DNA of 64,000 bases from positions 62,001 to 126,000 of the forward strand of contig NW_002476477.1 of assembly GCF_000189635.1 (NCBI RefSeq). Reading direction: 5' to 3'. Each line of letters begins with the position of its first letter. The first letter of the stretch is position 1. The position numbers were made by a program, and so were the translations under genes. This document shows positions 25,197 through 37,681 of this stretch, piece by piece. This DNA is from Tetrahymena thermophila SB210. Lineage: Eukaryota > Ciliophora > Oligohymenophorea > Hymenostomatida > Tetrahymenidae. Under the pieces are notes generated by a model. The model was not told the origin of the DNA, made no database searches, and worked only from the letters and a program-made list of their open reading frames with translations.

Positions 25197-26955
25197 TTGC
25201 GTAAATTTAAAAATCAATATCAATCTAAATATATTTGAATGTGTGTATGGATTGATAATAATGTAATGTAATAGAAGAGCAATCAATATTTTTAATTTAT
25301 CATAATCCTAAAATTTTAAATTCTTGTGAAATTTCTACTGAATGAAATGAAACAAAAAGTTAATTAAATTCTTTTTTTGAAGTTCGTTGAATTATTTTAT
25401 TATTTTATTTATGAAGTAAAGCAAAGATATTAAATAAATAAATATCCTTTTATCACTTAATTCAATTCTTGAAAAATAAAATTATACAGTATTAAAGTTG
25501 ATTGTTTTATGTAGAATAAATTTTATTCATGCTTTCTTTGCTAAAAGGATTTACATTAAATACAATTAGTAATAATTTAAATGTATTTTGTATGAGAAAA
25601 ATAATAATTTAAAAAATGTGACACTTTTATAATTTTAGAAAATAAATATAATTGATTATTTTGCTTCTACCAAAATCAATAAATAATTAAAATATCTTGA
25701 AATGTATTTATTAAAATTGTTCTACCCAAAATAGTACTTAATTTAAATATCTTATAAAAATATCAAGAATTTTTCTCTGCTATTTTTAATATTGTTAAAG
25801 TATTATATAATTTGTAAGAATTGTTTCTTACTTATATCTAGAGAAACTTGTTTTCTGAATTAATTTTAGGTTTTTTTTTGAATAAGACGCATTTAATTAA
25901 CAAAAATTAGCAAAATTGATGCTGTCTTAAGAATATGACCACAGATGTTTCTTAACTTTTTCTTAATTTACCTTAAAAAAAAAAAATAGTAGTGATGGCA
26001 TAATTTTATTTATATAATTACAGTTTATATTAGCCTTTACTTAATTAAACTAATGAAACTAAAAGTTTGAAGATATAATAGAGTAAATAATTCGACTTTT
26101 TCGAACAAATTCCATTTTTATAATCTTAATATAACAATTACTAAATTTAGATAAGTTTGAAGGTTAAAGTAAATATTTTAGCATGCAGATTTTATGATTT
26201 TATTTATAAACAAGGATCAATCTAGTGATGGTGTAGTCTTATTTGTAATTGATTTAATTTTATTTATATTAGCATTTACTTTTTTAATTTACTGAATGTT
26301 TAATTCTAGAGATATAATAGAAAAAATATGGAAATATTTAGGAAAGGGTATTAATTATTGAATTAAACCATAGTGAATAAGAAAATAAAATAAGTATGGA
26401 GATGACAGTAAATTTTGAAGTGTGTATTTTATTTTAAAAAGGATAAGAGATAACACAGTAAAAAAATGGATTAAAAATTAACTAAAGCTATGCTTATGGA
26501 ACAGATTATTAATGTAAAATAGTGTGAAATATGGATTTATGATATAATATTTTTGATCTAGAAATGAAGATAATCCGTAAAATGTGTACGAATGTCATGT
26601 AAATAGGAATAATATATGTTAATTGCGCAAATATGGTACATTCGAGATAATCTATCAGTATTTTCATCAACTAGTTCTTTTATAAATATATATCTAAAAT
26701 GAAACAAAATAAAAATATATTTGAAATTATTTAGTAGTTAATCTTTTAAATTATCAATCATTCTATTTATTTATTTATTGTAACAAAATAATCTTCAATA
26801 AAATCAAGAAAAAAATATTGTTTAAATCTGTTTGGAATTATTTCCTATAATAAATAATTATACTAAATTAACCAAAAAAATTTTATTAACAAATAAAAAT
26901 AATACAAGATATTCCATTTTCAAACTTTTAAAAAGCACTTCAAACTCAAAATAAA
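25197..26955. other. Long divergent intergenic region
   Basis: About 1.76 kb between the coiled-coil gene (minus) and the carrier gene (plus). No coding frame, RNA gene or array was found. It must hold the promoter of the apparently highly expressed carrier gene. Confidence 0.55.
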
Positions 26956-28299
26956 ATGGCTCCTCCTCCTCAACCTGGTCAAAAGAGAAACCCCCTCAAG
27001 GCTATTATTTCTGGTAAGCATTCATTTTTAAAAAATCTATATGCATAACAACTAAAAATCCAATTTTATAACTAAATTAAAGGTGGTATTACTGGTGGTA
27101 TTGAAATCTGTATTACTTATCCTACTGAATTCGTCAAGACTAAGATGCAACTCTATCCCCATCTTGCTAAGAAGGGTGCTATCTAATGTGCTAAGGACAC
27201 TATTCACTAATACGGTGTTGTTGGTAAAATTAATCCCCTTTTGCTGGATTCATTTTACTTATTTCATTCTAATCAAAAGGTTTATACAAGGGTCTCTCTG
27301 CTTTATTGACTTTTTCCATCCCCAAAACTGCAGTCAGATTCGGTTCCAATGAAGCTTTAAAAAACAATGTTTTCAAGGTAATATATAAGCTTTCTTTAAG
27401 GCAAAGACCCAAATTATTACATAGGTTTTAGACATATTTTCCAAGTCAACTAAAGAAGCATTTATAGTTTAGGAAACAGTAAAAAAAAAACAACTCTAAT
27501 TTTATTAAAATAGGAAAAAAATAGAGTTAATACATTCATGGCTGGTTTGGGAGCTGGTGTCTGTGAAGCTATTGTCGTCGTTACCCCTGCTGAAACCTTA
27601 AAGGTTAAATTGATCCACGACAAGCTCTTAGAATAACCCAAGTACAAAGGTATGATCGATGGTATCAAAACTATTGCTTCCCAACAAGGTCTTTCAGGCC
27701 TTTACAAAGGTTTAACTCCTACTATCATTAAGCAAGGTTCAAACCAAGGTATCCGTTTCTTAGTTTATGAAGACTCAAAGAAACTTCTCAAGGTGATTTG
27801 AATTAAAATATTAAAATGAAATTTTCTTTTAGCAAAATAAATTTTGTTCATCTATTTAATAGTAGATACTTTTGCATTTAAAAAAAAACTCAAATCGTTT
27901 ATTTAATTGAGTAATAATATTTTATTTTATAAAAATAGAGTGTTGGTACTACTGATGTTTTAGCAACCTTATTAGCTGGTGGTGTTGCTGGTGCTGCTTC
28001 TGTTTTCGGTAAATATTATATATTTTTCTGTTACATAAATAATATATTCAATTTAAATTTTAAAAAAAGCTAATACTCCTGTTGATGTCATTAAAACCCT
28101 CATGCAAGGTTTAGAAGCTCATAAATATAAAAACTCCCTTGACTGCTTCTTCTAAGTCTTAAAGAACGAAGGTGTTAGAGGTTTATATAAGGGTACTCTT
28201 CCCAGATTATCAAGAGTCGTCTTAGATGTTGCTATCACTTTCACTCTTTACGAATAAATTACTAAAGCCATTAACTACGTATGGCCCGAAAAGCATTGA
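26956..28299 (+). CDS. Mitochondrial tricarboxylate (citrate) carrier, SLC25A1-like
   Basis: Six exons: 26956-27013, 27083-27223, 27280-27377, 27514-27792, 27939-28008 and 28070-28299. 291 residues ending at TGA, the normal length for SLC25 carriers. The three-fold repeat is clear, each unit with its Px[DE]xx[KR] signature: [18 protein letters not shown] and TPVDVIKT. Each is followed by a GLYKG element. The order and the residues around them ([30 protein letters not shown]) are those of citrate transport proteins, which exchange citrate for malate across the inner membrane and export acetyl units for lipid synthesis. Codon choice differs from neighbours: strong use of GGT, AAG, TTC, ATC and CTC, as in highly expressed Tetrahymena genes. 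Confidence 0.95.
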
Positions 28300-28867
28300 A
28301 GAAAACAAAATAGGCAAAAATGATTTTAAATATGTCAGAGTTTTCAAATATAAAATAGAATTAGCGACATTTTAATTTATGAATGAAATCTTAATATTTA
28401 TCAATTTATTTTTTGTGTGTTTTGTGAGCTTTTTAAAAGTATTTCTCATTTCATCTGCTTATTTTTTAGAATTATCTAGGAATATTACTTCTTTAAATTA
28501 ATTATAATTCATTTTATTCAATATTCAAAATATCAAATAAATTTTTAAACAATAATAAAAAATTGATTCCTTTATTAAAATTTTAAATGTAATGGTATTG
28601 AAAATAAATTCAGATTTTTTAGTAAATTTAAGATCTACATGCATATTTAAAATAATCCTTTTTTTTATTTATTTTCTGCAGATATATCACAAAGGCTTTA
28701 GTTTTCAACGTATACATATTCCTAAATACATGCAAGCATAAGCTTTGATAAAAATTTCACTTGATAGAAAATTTCAAATATAATCAAAATTAGCTATATT
28801 TAGTGATTAAAAAAGTAGAAAAGAAAGAGATTTACAAATAACTTATTCTGCATAACCCTTATTGATT
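28300..28867. other. Intergenic spacer
   Basis: About 570 nt, AT-rich, between the carrier stop and the SNARE start on the same strand. Nothing recognised. Confidence 0.6.
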
Positions 28868-30333
28868 ATGAAGATAGATATAACTAAAGATTTTATAAGA
28901 GATGCTAGCGCTCATTAAACAAATAAATATTAGAATTAAATGAAGGATGATGAGATTAGCGTGGCATTCAACATATTTACAAATGATATTGTAAAATATA
29001 TATTATGAGATAATGAGAATATTTAAATCTAATTAGCAATCAAAAAAATTAGGTCTTGAATATAGAAAAAGTATTTCAAACTCTGAAGCAAAATGAAGAA
29101 AAATATTTAACTTCTTCTTCTTTTGAGTATTTATTTATCATATTTGAATTTTACAAAAATTTCAATATTTTTATCAAATAAAATCAGAAAAGATGCCTTG
29201 ACAGAATAAGAAAAAGATGATTTAGATAAAATAGTAAAGTAAAAATAGCTTTTTTTAAATATTGATAATAGAATATTTATTAAACTGAAATAAATTATAA
29301 TAATAGAGAATCTATAGTTACTTTAAATGGATCTGTGTCTAGTTTAAACAAAAATTTAAAAGAGTAAAAAGGATTTTTAAAGTCAAGAACAACTAAGTAA
29401 TGAATAATTTAAAAAAAGAAGTAAATAAATATTTTAAAATTATCAAAATAAAAATTATATTTAGTGAGTATGCTCACAAAGAAGTTGTCATCTCTTGTCT
29501 TTCTAAGAGATTAAAAGATTTAGCTTAATTCTTTAGCAAATTTTAAAAATATCGTCTTGATTAGAAAGAGAAACTTTAAAAGTAACTATTATAATTACAA
29601 AACGTGTGAGGATTCAAATTATTATTTGTAAATTAGACTACTAAATTAAGAATAAACTAAGTAAAAAATGTTTAGAATGAGACCTAAAAGAGAAGATTTA
29701 GAGAAAAATTCAGAAAATAATAAAGAAAATCACGGAGTATCAGAACTAGAATAAGACAATTAATTTTTACTTTCTAAATATCATGATGACGAATAAAAAA
29801 GACAAAATATTTTAAATAACATTTAAGAAATAGGTGCTATGTTAGATAATCTTTCTAAAGAAGTTGAAGAATAAAAAGAAACTACATAATAAAGTAATCA
29901 ATTATTATTATCTCTATTTTCAAAATTATTAACATTTAAAATAATTTAATTTGTTCAATTATGCAAAAAAATAAAAATTTTACGAAAAACCTCTCTATTT
30001 TATTTCAAATTAATAAAAATTTCTAAACGATATTCATTAAATATTAGGTGGGGTATAAGGCCTTTCAAAACTTAATATTATTTTTAAAAATATTTGAAAG
30101 TTTTTTAATTGATAACCTTAGATTAGATAGTTTTGTAAAAATAAACTTATTTTAACTATTTTTTTATATTAATAGTATTATAAAATGCTGAGGACACTTT
30201 AAAATTAAGTGAGCAAGCAAACGTAGGTTTAAGAAAAGCAGTAGAGTATAGTAAAGATGTTGGAAAAGCTTGGAGTATCCTCTTTTTTGGCTTAGGAGTC
30301 TTTTTATTATTTTATGACTTCATTAAAAGCTGA
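28868..30333 (+). CDS. STX18: Syntaxin-18-type Qa-SNARE (ER)
   Basis: Seven-exon model: 28868-28990, 29053-29126, 29188-29238, 29307-29396, 29465-29603, 29662-29893 and 30176-30333. All phases agree; 288 residues ending at TGA. The start MKIDITKDF resembles the conserved N-terminal peptide of syntaxin 18/Ufe1. The middle has DALTEQEKDDLDKIV and YAHKEVVISCLSKRLKDLAQ, like the Habc part of syntaxin 18. The C-terminal SNARE helix (about 205-265) contains EEQKETTQ at the expected zero layer. It ends in a tail anchor, SILFFGLGVFLLFYDF, with a very short lumenal end, the hallmark of this subfamily. Predicted role: fusion of Golgi-derived COPI vesicles with the ER. The next gene on the same strand is ERD2, from the same retrieval route. 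Short exon 3 (51 nt) is the least certain part. Confidence 0.85.
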
Positions 30334-30791
30334 TTTTACTATTAAAATGAAAATATTAATTAATTTAAGTTATTTATTGAGTTTGATTTCTAAATATAAA
30401 CTCTTCTTTGTTCTAGATAACAAATTTTAGTTATTAAATGCAGTAAATAATAAATAAATAAGTCTAGATAAATTTATTTGTTTGTTATAAAAAATTTATA
30501 TTGAAAATGGATTAATGATATTGTTTTGATATATCTTTATATTCTTCGTTTAAAGCTAACACTCTGAGATTATTCTTAGATTATTCATAACAAAAAAAAA
30601 AGAATGTCATTCTAAAATCACGTGTTGATCAATGACAAGCATTAGTTTTTTACAAAATTAATAAACAATAACTTTTTTATTTAGCTGACTTAAAATAAAA
30701 AGTTATTTAATCATTAAATTGAAAAATAATTAATTAAGATACACAAAAATAAAAATTTCAATTTTTTCTTTAGGAAAACAAATATATAGAT
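30334..30791. other. Intergenic spacer
   Basis: About 460 nt between the SNARE and ERD2 genes. AT-rich apart from a short mixed patch near 30605-30645. No gene seen. Confidence 0.55.
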
Positions 30792-32020
30792 ATGAATATT
30801 TTCAGATTTATAGCAGATTTACTTCATTTAACTTCCTTCTTCATTTTGATTTTCAAGATCAGAAAATCAATGAATGTTGTAGGTAATAATTTCATTTTCT
30901 CTTTCAATATATGTTTAGTATAATCAAAGAAATACATTTCAATCTTACAACTATTATTATTAACATTCATTTAAATTCTGTCTGTAATCTCACTCATTAA
31001 TTTATTTAAAATATTTTTAACTAAAAAAGGTTTATCTTACAAGTCAAAAGAATTATATTTAGTTGTAATGATTTTTCTTAATAAGCATTAAATAAATTGA
31101 AGAAAAATTTGGATTTGAATTGCAATGCATTTTGATAATCAAACCAAAATTATGATAACGCTTATCATTTTAACATTCAAAAAATAAATATTATAATAAA
31201 TAAATAGGTATTCCTTCTCAGATATTTGGACTTATTTTTATACTTTGTTTCATTTTACAACACTATAATGAAGATTCTATACATTTCATTGACAGCTTAT
31301 CTTATTTACATCATTAGATTTAGAAGACCTTATTGCTTAGTAATATTTTATTAAAAATTTCATTTTAATCATCTCTTGTGAAAAAAATTAGACCTACGAT
31401 TCATAAAATGACTCTTTTCCTCACTTAAAATTCATTTATCCAGGTGAACAAAAAACTAAAAGGTTAAACTTTTAAATAATTTTAATTTTTTATATATTAT
31501 AAAGGTGCCGCTCTTGTAACCCTAATTTCCCTCGATTACTCTAACATAGGATTATTTGAAATTTGCTGGACATACTCTATTTGGTTAGAGTCTTTAGCTA
31601 TTCTTCCTTAATTGCACATGATTCAATAAACAAAAGAAGTATGCATGCATTATTTTAGTGTAAAAGGTGTATTTAAAATTTCTATTAATATCAATAGTGT
31701 GAAAATATCACAGGACATTACATGGCCTCCCTTGGTTTCTACAGATTTTTCTATATTTTAAATTGGTAATATTTTTAGTAAAAAATAATCAAGTAGGCTA
31801 ATTAAATTAATATATGAAAATTAGGATATACGTTTATTACTATACTGAAAAAATTTAATGGATTTCTACTCTTGGTGGAATACTCTAAACGGCTCTTTAC
31901 TCTGACTTTTTATATGTCTATTTAAAAAGGTAATATAATAATAATCTCATAAATTTTACTTATTTTATTTTTGCATAAAAATATAATAGCCAAGGAAGAA
32001 AGATTGAAATTTCAGTTTGA
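30792..32020 (+). CDS. ERD2: ER lumen protein-retaining (KDEL) receptor
   Basis: Eight exons: 30792-30882, 31030-31064, 31208-31339, 31392-31443, 31505-31638, 31698-31765, 31825-31929 and 31990-32020. All phases agree; 215 residues ending at TGA, against about 212 in the family. Seven membrane helices follow the ERD2 pattern: FRFIADLLHLTSFFILIFKI at the N-terminus, then GLSYKSKELYLVVFLLRYLD, YNTIMKILYI and YSIWLESLAILPQLHM. These are followed by ITGHYMASLGFYRFFYILNW and LYSDFLYVYLKS. The residues known to line the ligand pocket (Arg-Tyr-Leu-Asp in helix 2, Trp-Leu-Glu-Ser) are kept. It recycles soluble ER proteins from Golgi to ER. The short lysine-bearing C-tail fits cytosolic COPI recruitment. 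Highly intron-rich: about one intron per 27 codons. Confidence 0.95.
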
Positions 32021-32417
32021 TATAGCTTTTATCTTGAGTGAAAAACGATAAAATATTTAGCATTAATATATATCAAATATATATTTCAAATATATTAGCT
32101 AAATTCAAAATATTTCTAAGTGTTTATATTTTTAAGTAGATAATAGTAAATTAGTTACTGACTTACTTATTAGTTAAAAATATTCATGCTTATTTTCGAA
32201 TATTATAAATACTCTAATTTATTTGTTTTGGTTTTATTGATCAGAATTTTGAGTTATTTTTTTTTAAATTAAAGTTGAAAAATCCAATCTATTTTATAAT
32301 AATTATTATTATAATAAAAAATATATTTGTTTAATACTTTTCGTAAATCTTTACGAAAAGTAGAAAACACATCAAATAAAAACTGGTAATTCACAATAAA
32401 CTAAATCTAAACCATTT
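32021..32417. other. Intergenic spacer with one inverted repeat
   Basis: About 400 nt. At 32337-32361 CTTTTCGTAAATC is followed by TTTACGAAAAG, a perfect 11-bp inverted repeat around a very short loop. It could form a hairpin in the ERD2 3' flank. Otherwise AT-rich. Confidence 0.5.
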
Positions 32418-32863
32418 ATGGAAAAAATATCCTTTGAAAAGTAAGCTATTTCTTAGTATTAATAGAGGGTTATTAAATAAAAATTTTCATAGCATAAATT
32501 TTAAAAAAATTTAATAAATTTAGTTTATTTTTTAATACTTTATAGACTTTTTATTTACACCCTCCTATAGAACTATAATTAAAAGGTTTTATTTTGATAA
32601 TAAATTCAAGTTAATAACAAGAACCATTTCTTGATTACCCAGGAAACTTTGAAACAGTTGAATTAGATTGCATTGGAGAATAAGAAACATAAAAAGAAAA
32701 TAACTCTTATGATTAGATTTATTCACTATATGAAAATGTACATTAAAATGTTAAAATAGAAAGTAGTTAATCTTTTCAAATACCCTAATCAGAAGACAGA
32801 AATAATTACTAAGATTAAAATCTTCGCTTTAAATCAACTATAAGTTGCGACGAATAAAAATGA
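32418..32863 (+). CDS. Small hypothetical protein
   Basis: Two-exon model: 32418-32468 and 32546-32863 (phase 0), 122 residues ending at TGA. The 3' part (from about 32634) is a convincing coding frame with EPFLDYPGNFETVELDCIGE followed by a polar Gln/Ser/Asn-rich tail. The 5' exon and splice sites are less sure, because an alternative GTAAGC donor lies in the first exon. No domain recognised and no transmembrane segment in the polar half. Position 0.4 kb downstream of ERD2 on the same strand could also mean an independent small gene or an alternative 3' exon of its neighbour. Confidence 0.4.
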
Positions 32864-33758
32864 GTAGATATTGAAAAAATAAAAACCAATTTGTCATCAA
32901 CTCAAAACTAAACCCTCAATCAAAATTAATAAAATCAATTCAACTAATATCAAATATAAATTGTATCCAATAAGGGAAGCAATTCAGATATAACCACATT
33001 TAAATAAAATCAAAGAGATTAGTATAAGTGAAAAATATGAAAGAAATAATTATAAGCTCTTATAATTTTATAAATAATCAAATATAAGTAAAAAAAAACA
33101 TTAGCAGCAAGTTTATTTCAATTATCTACTGAATTATATTTATGTTTGTATTTAATCTTATTTTTATGTAAAATTTATTAAAAAAATTTTGCAAATTTTG
33201 TAGAAAAGTAAGAGTAATTTATTAATTCATTTTTTTTTGTCTCCTTAAAAATATATAAAATATTTTACTGCAAATATTATTTTGTGAATTAAAAATAATT
33301 ATTTATAAAATATAAGAAAACGAAATTGAAAGAGTAATAATAATAAAAAATATATTGAAATTATTTAATAAATGGTTAAAGTTTTGACTGTTCAATAGTC
33401 ATTTTATTTTAATTGGCACTCTCGAATAATAAATATTGTTTATATTGTTTGAATAAATCAAATGAAAATATAAAATCAAATTATTATTGGTTTTAATAAT
33501 TTGAATATTTGTTTGAAAATAAATAAAACAAAAAATTAAGTATGAAATCTATCAGCCTAATGGTTGATTTCAAACAATTCTATTTTGACAATCTTTAGCA
33601 TTGAAATTTATTAAATTATTATTCAAATTAATTTATTTGCAAATATCATTTAAGAAAAAAGGGATTATTAAAATTTTTTATACTTTATAGCTTATTCAAA
33701 AAATCAAACTGAAACAATAGGGATTTCCAAAATTAAGCTTAGAAACCGCTAATAAGAA
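32864..33758. other. Intergenic region upstream of the Q/N-rich gene
   Basis: About 0.9 kb, AT-rich. The frame of the Q/N-rich gene stays open upstream of its ATG to about 33690, so a small 5' exon may lie here. Short ATG frames at 33372 and 33541 end at TGA without a usable donor. Confidence 0.45.
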
Positions 33759-36700
33759 ATGTTGTCTCAAAGTGGATCAAACACAAAATTGCAACAAAAC
33801 ACCACAAACTAGCAAATAAATAGCTCTTAAAATGCCAACATGAATAATTATCACTCAAATAACTTAAATTAGAATTAATTTCAATACGCCCAAAATAATT
33901 TTCATTCACAAGATCATTTATTGTAAGGAGAACATATGTTCAATAAAAGCTAATAGTAACAAAGCTCATAAAACAATAGTAATGCTCTTGCTTAACATTT
34001 ATTGGCATCGTCTTCTATATAAGTGAATAATGGTACAAACAATAAAAAGAGTAGCGTTAAAAATCAAAATCAAGGAACTACTAATTAAGCAGCTAACTAC
34101 AGTAGTGGGATTGGACAGTCACAAGTGGTTGGCAGAAAAAAGAGTCAGGGGTTACTGCAAAATATAAATAATATGAATGTAAATAATCAAAATCATAATC
34201 TTAACTAAATTATTTCATATTAGGAAAGCACATCTGCATCTTCCAATATGGCAAACTAGAACAGTAAACAAAATGAGAAGAACATGTTGGTTGATATTTT
34301 GAGTATCAACTAGCAATACCAAAATTAGATTTAACAGCATTAATAGTTTATTTAATAGAAAATGAATAACAACAACAAAGCTAACAACAACTTAAATAAT
34401 GAAAGTAACCAGCAGTCACCTTTAGAATGTACAAGTGGAAGTAAAAATAGGAATGAAAGTAGCGGTCATGAAGGGTCTAAGGTGTAAAATATAAAACTTA
34501 ACAATCTGATTAACTAACTTACAAAGCAGTCTTAATTTAATTCTCAATTTTAAGAAGGAGGCTCTCCGTCTAAAGTATCAGATGAGGCTCCCATTTCGAA
34601 CAGCAAACAGACTAAAAAATGTAAATTTAAAATTTTATACATAAATAATTTAAAATGGTTGTGATAGAGTGAGTGGTGAATCAATTAAAAAAACAGAATC
34701 AAATTTAATACAAATGATATGAATTAATTAACTAACTAACTCAATAACAAAAATCCAGAATTTGATGATATATGCAAATATAGTTAACATTTATTCATTG
34801 ATTTGTAAACACATAGAACATACATACATGCATAAATCAAATAATAATCAAATCTCTTAATTTTTGAAAATAATAATTAAAAAATTAAGAAATTTAATTT
34901 ATTCTTTTTATTACATTTAAAAAATTGATTAATAATAATAATAGCAAAGCAGTAGCCATAGCAAGCAGCAGGAAATTCGAAAGACAAGCAAAAGAATACC
35001 ATGCATTCGTACTCTAATTCTTTGACAAATTAAAAGAATAAATCTTCCAGTTGCTCTTCTCAACAGCATTTACTGCAAACTCAATAGATTTAACAAAATA
35101 TCTCGATTCCTCCTTAAAGTCCAACAGGATTAGCATAAATGATGCAAAAGTAAGAAAGTCCTGATCTTAAATTCGGAAATTAGCAATAATAACAATATAG
35201 TGCAGTTTTAGTAAGCAACTGGAATATGGCTAACACTTCTCAAACATCTAGCTAGAATGGGTTTTAGAGCGGAACATAACAAAACTCATCAAACTAGCAA
35301 GGATACCTCCAAAATTTTTAACAGTCTCAATTACAATAGACTTCCATCGCTGACCAAATTCATAAAATTATTTGCGGTAATGGCAAGTCAGTAGTATCTA
35401 CTTCTAATTCTTCATAGCAACAGTAGAATTAATAGCTTAATTAACAGCAAAACAGCTATAATAATATGAAGCAAAATGATTACTACGAAGTTATGACTAA
35501 AGTCGATAAAGACAAAAATAAAAAAGGTAGAAATGGATACCAACAAAACAATTAAGCTAGTAGTCCTTAATCACAAGCAAGTGCAACAGCAGCAACAGGT
35601 TCTACTATTCTATAAAACAGTAATCACACAAGCAGTATTAACTTTTAGCAAAACAGCGCAAACACTAACTAAAACCACTATGTGAACGCATCTTCTACTA
35701 ACACAAACCAAATGTATAATAACGTAAATTTAATGAATAGCAACAATGTAAATTAGGGAGGAGCATTTAACAATATAAGCTCTCTAAACAACACAAATAA
35801 AATATCATCTATTTAAAAGAAGACTGAAAAAAATAAATCTAAAAAATAATTAACAATAAATACAGCTGAAGTTCATCAAACATATAATTTCCCTCAAAAT
35901 ATGTAAATTCCACATACAACAACCACAACTACAAATAAAAACTAATTATATGCAACAAATGATGAAAATGTCAATCAGATGTAACTTCAGTAACAATTAT
36001 AAAAGTAAATTCTTTAGCACTCCTCAACCAATGCTGCCTACAATTAATATTTACAATCTTCTTAAGTTTAGCATGACCTCTTGCACAATTCAAAAAGTAA
36101 TGTAAACCTTCAATCACAGTAACTCTACCTCTAGTAAGGTTAAATTTCTTAGATTTTAAGCTAGCAGCAGCTTTCTCATTAATAATCTTAGTCTCAGCAA
36201 TCAAATTTGTAGTAATCATCTAACTTGTCATCTTGCAACAGACCTAAAACTGCTAAAAATAGTGCATCATCTTCCTCAAATAAATAAAATTTTATTATAA
36301 ATTCATCTAAATCAAAATAGCAATCAAATGCAACATCTTCTGCATCTTCATCTATAATGAAATAACTTTCACCAAAATACCAATAACAGCTTATGAAATA
36401 TGAAGGTATGACTAATGTCCTTCAACAACAATAAGATTAAATTCTAAAAGAAAACTTCTTAAATTAAATAACAGCTAAGTAAAATGAAATAAATGGTATT
36501 GAAATCAATCACTAAGAGCCTTTCTTTTTATCTCCTAAACACCCTAAATCTCAACCCCAAAGTACAAAAAATCAGTAAAAATAAACTCACTTTGAATTCC
36601 CATTGAACTAATAGAATCAACAAGTGTAGAACTAATAGCAAGTAAATAACTTTTAATCTACTAATTAGCATGATTTGGTAAACTTAAGTCAAACCCTTAA

Positions 36701-37124
36701 CTAATAGAAACAATAATAAAAGTAAAAAAATCTATAAATAAATTAAATACTATTGTAATAGCAATAATAAATCCTTCAAAATTAACAGTAACAATAGTAA
36801 TAATAATAAATGCATTAGTCTTCGACAATTTCAAATTCTTAGTCATAAAACTCATAAATGCTTACAAATAAAAAATTTTCTTCACGTGAAACTTAAGACT
36901 TAAAATCAAATTCTCAGTTAAAATAAAGTAGCACAAGAGATACTTCGATCTAAAAATTATAAAGATCCGATCTAATAAAGATAGTGTAAAGAACATCATA
37001 AATTTTAAATTCATATTCTAAATAGAAAGAGTTTTGGATCCAAGAAAAAAGAATGCTCCTAAATGAAGTAAATTAATTAAGAGCAAGATTATAATTCTAT
37101 GAAGACAATACTAATCTATAGTGA
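33759..37124 (+). CDS. Long Q/N-rich, prion-like low-complexity protein
   Basis: Two exons, 33759-34620 and 34945-37124 (phase 1), giving 1013 residues ending at TGA. Glutamine and asparagine dominate throughout, with Ser, Thr, Tyr and Met interspersed and few hydrophobic residues. Gln runs are mostly spelt TAA/TAG, the longest nine in a row at 36783-36809. A few less biased islands exist, for example DQIHKIICGNGKSVVSTS, NDYYEVMTKVDKDKNKKGR and, near the end, EFWIQEKRMLLNEVNQLRA, which looks like a short coiled coil. No RNA-binding or kinase domain was seen. Such composition is typical of proteins that form condensates or of transcription and RNA regulators in Tetrahymena, but function is unknown. 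The open frame upstream of the ATG leaves the start uncertain. Confidence 0.8.
36783..36809 (+). repeat. Polyglutamine tract written with TAA/TAG/CAA/CAG
   Basis: Nine consecutive Gln codons inside the Q/N-rich gene, using four different codons (TAA six times). The tract is therefore not a pure trinucleotide slip product. Confidence 0.8.
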
Positions 37125-37681
37125 AAAAATTAATCTATTAAAATTTGATTCAAAATAAAAAGATTTAATTTTTTTTCATAAGTAAGTACCAAAAATAATA
37201 TTAAAAGAAAAACTCGAAAAAAAATGTCGCTTTTCCTTAATATATTTACTTGAAAAAATAATTATTATAATTTATTATTATCAGAAATTATTTTAACATT
37301 TTTTTGTATATTTTATTTATAATTAAAAACATATTTTTATATCATATTTTAAAAATTTTCTTAATTCATCTTAATTTAAATTTACATTTAAATAATTCAT
37401 TCATTTAAATATAATACATATATACATAGTTGTTTTTACTCTAAATATATTCTTCTCAATCAGTAAAAATTTCAAACTCATCAAAAATTAAAATAAATAT
37501 TTTATAGTAAATTTGATAATTATATGACTAACACTTAGCATACTTATTATATATGTATTGATTATAATATATTTTTTACACTGTTTTTTATATTATTTTA
37601 ACTATTTTTTATCAAATTAAATTTTTAAAATTAAATATTTACAAGACCTTTTTTAATCAAAATGAAGCACAAAGTTAATTT
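37125..37681. other. Convergent intergenic spacer
   Basis: About 560 nt between two converging genes. AT-rich, nothing recognised. Confidence 0.6.

Noticed and set aside
27083-27352. Plus-strand 89-codon ORF
   Set aside because: Runs across two exons and an intron of the citrate carrier in the wrong frame.
30035-30075. Slightly GC-richer patch inside the last SNARE intron
   Set aside because: No fold, ORF or repeat could be supported. Probably ordinary intron sequence.
33372-33470. Short ATG frame before the Q/N-rich gene
   Set aside because: Ends at TGA after about 25 codons, and no donor gives the phase needed by the downstream open frame.
35971-36219. Minus-strand 82-codon ORF
   Set aside because: Lies within the long plus-strand Q/N-rich exon. 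Reverse reading of Gln-rich codons gives a spurious frame.
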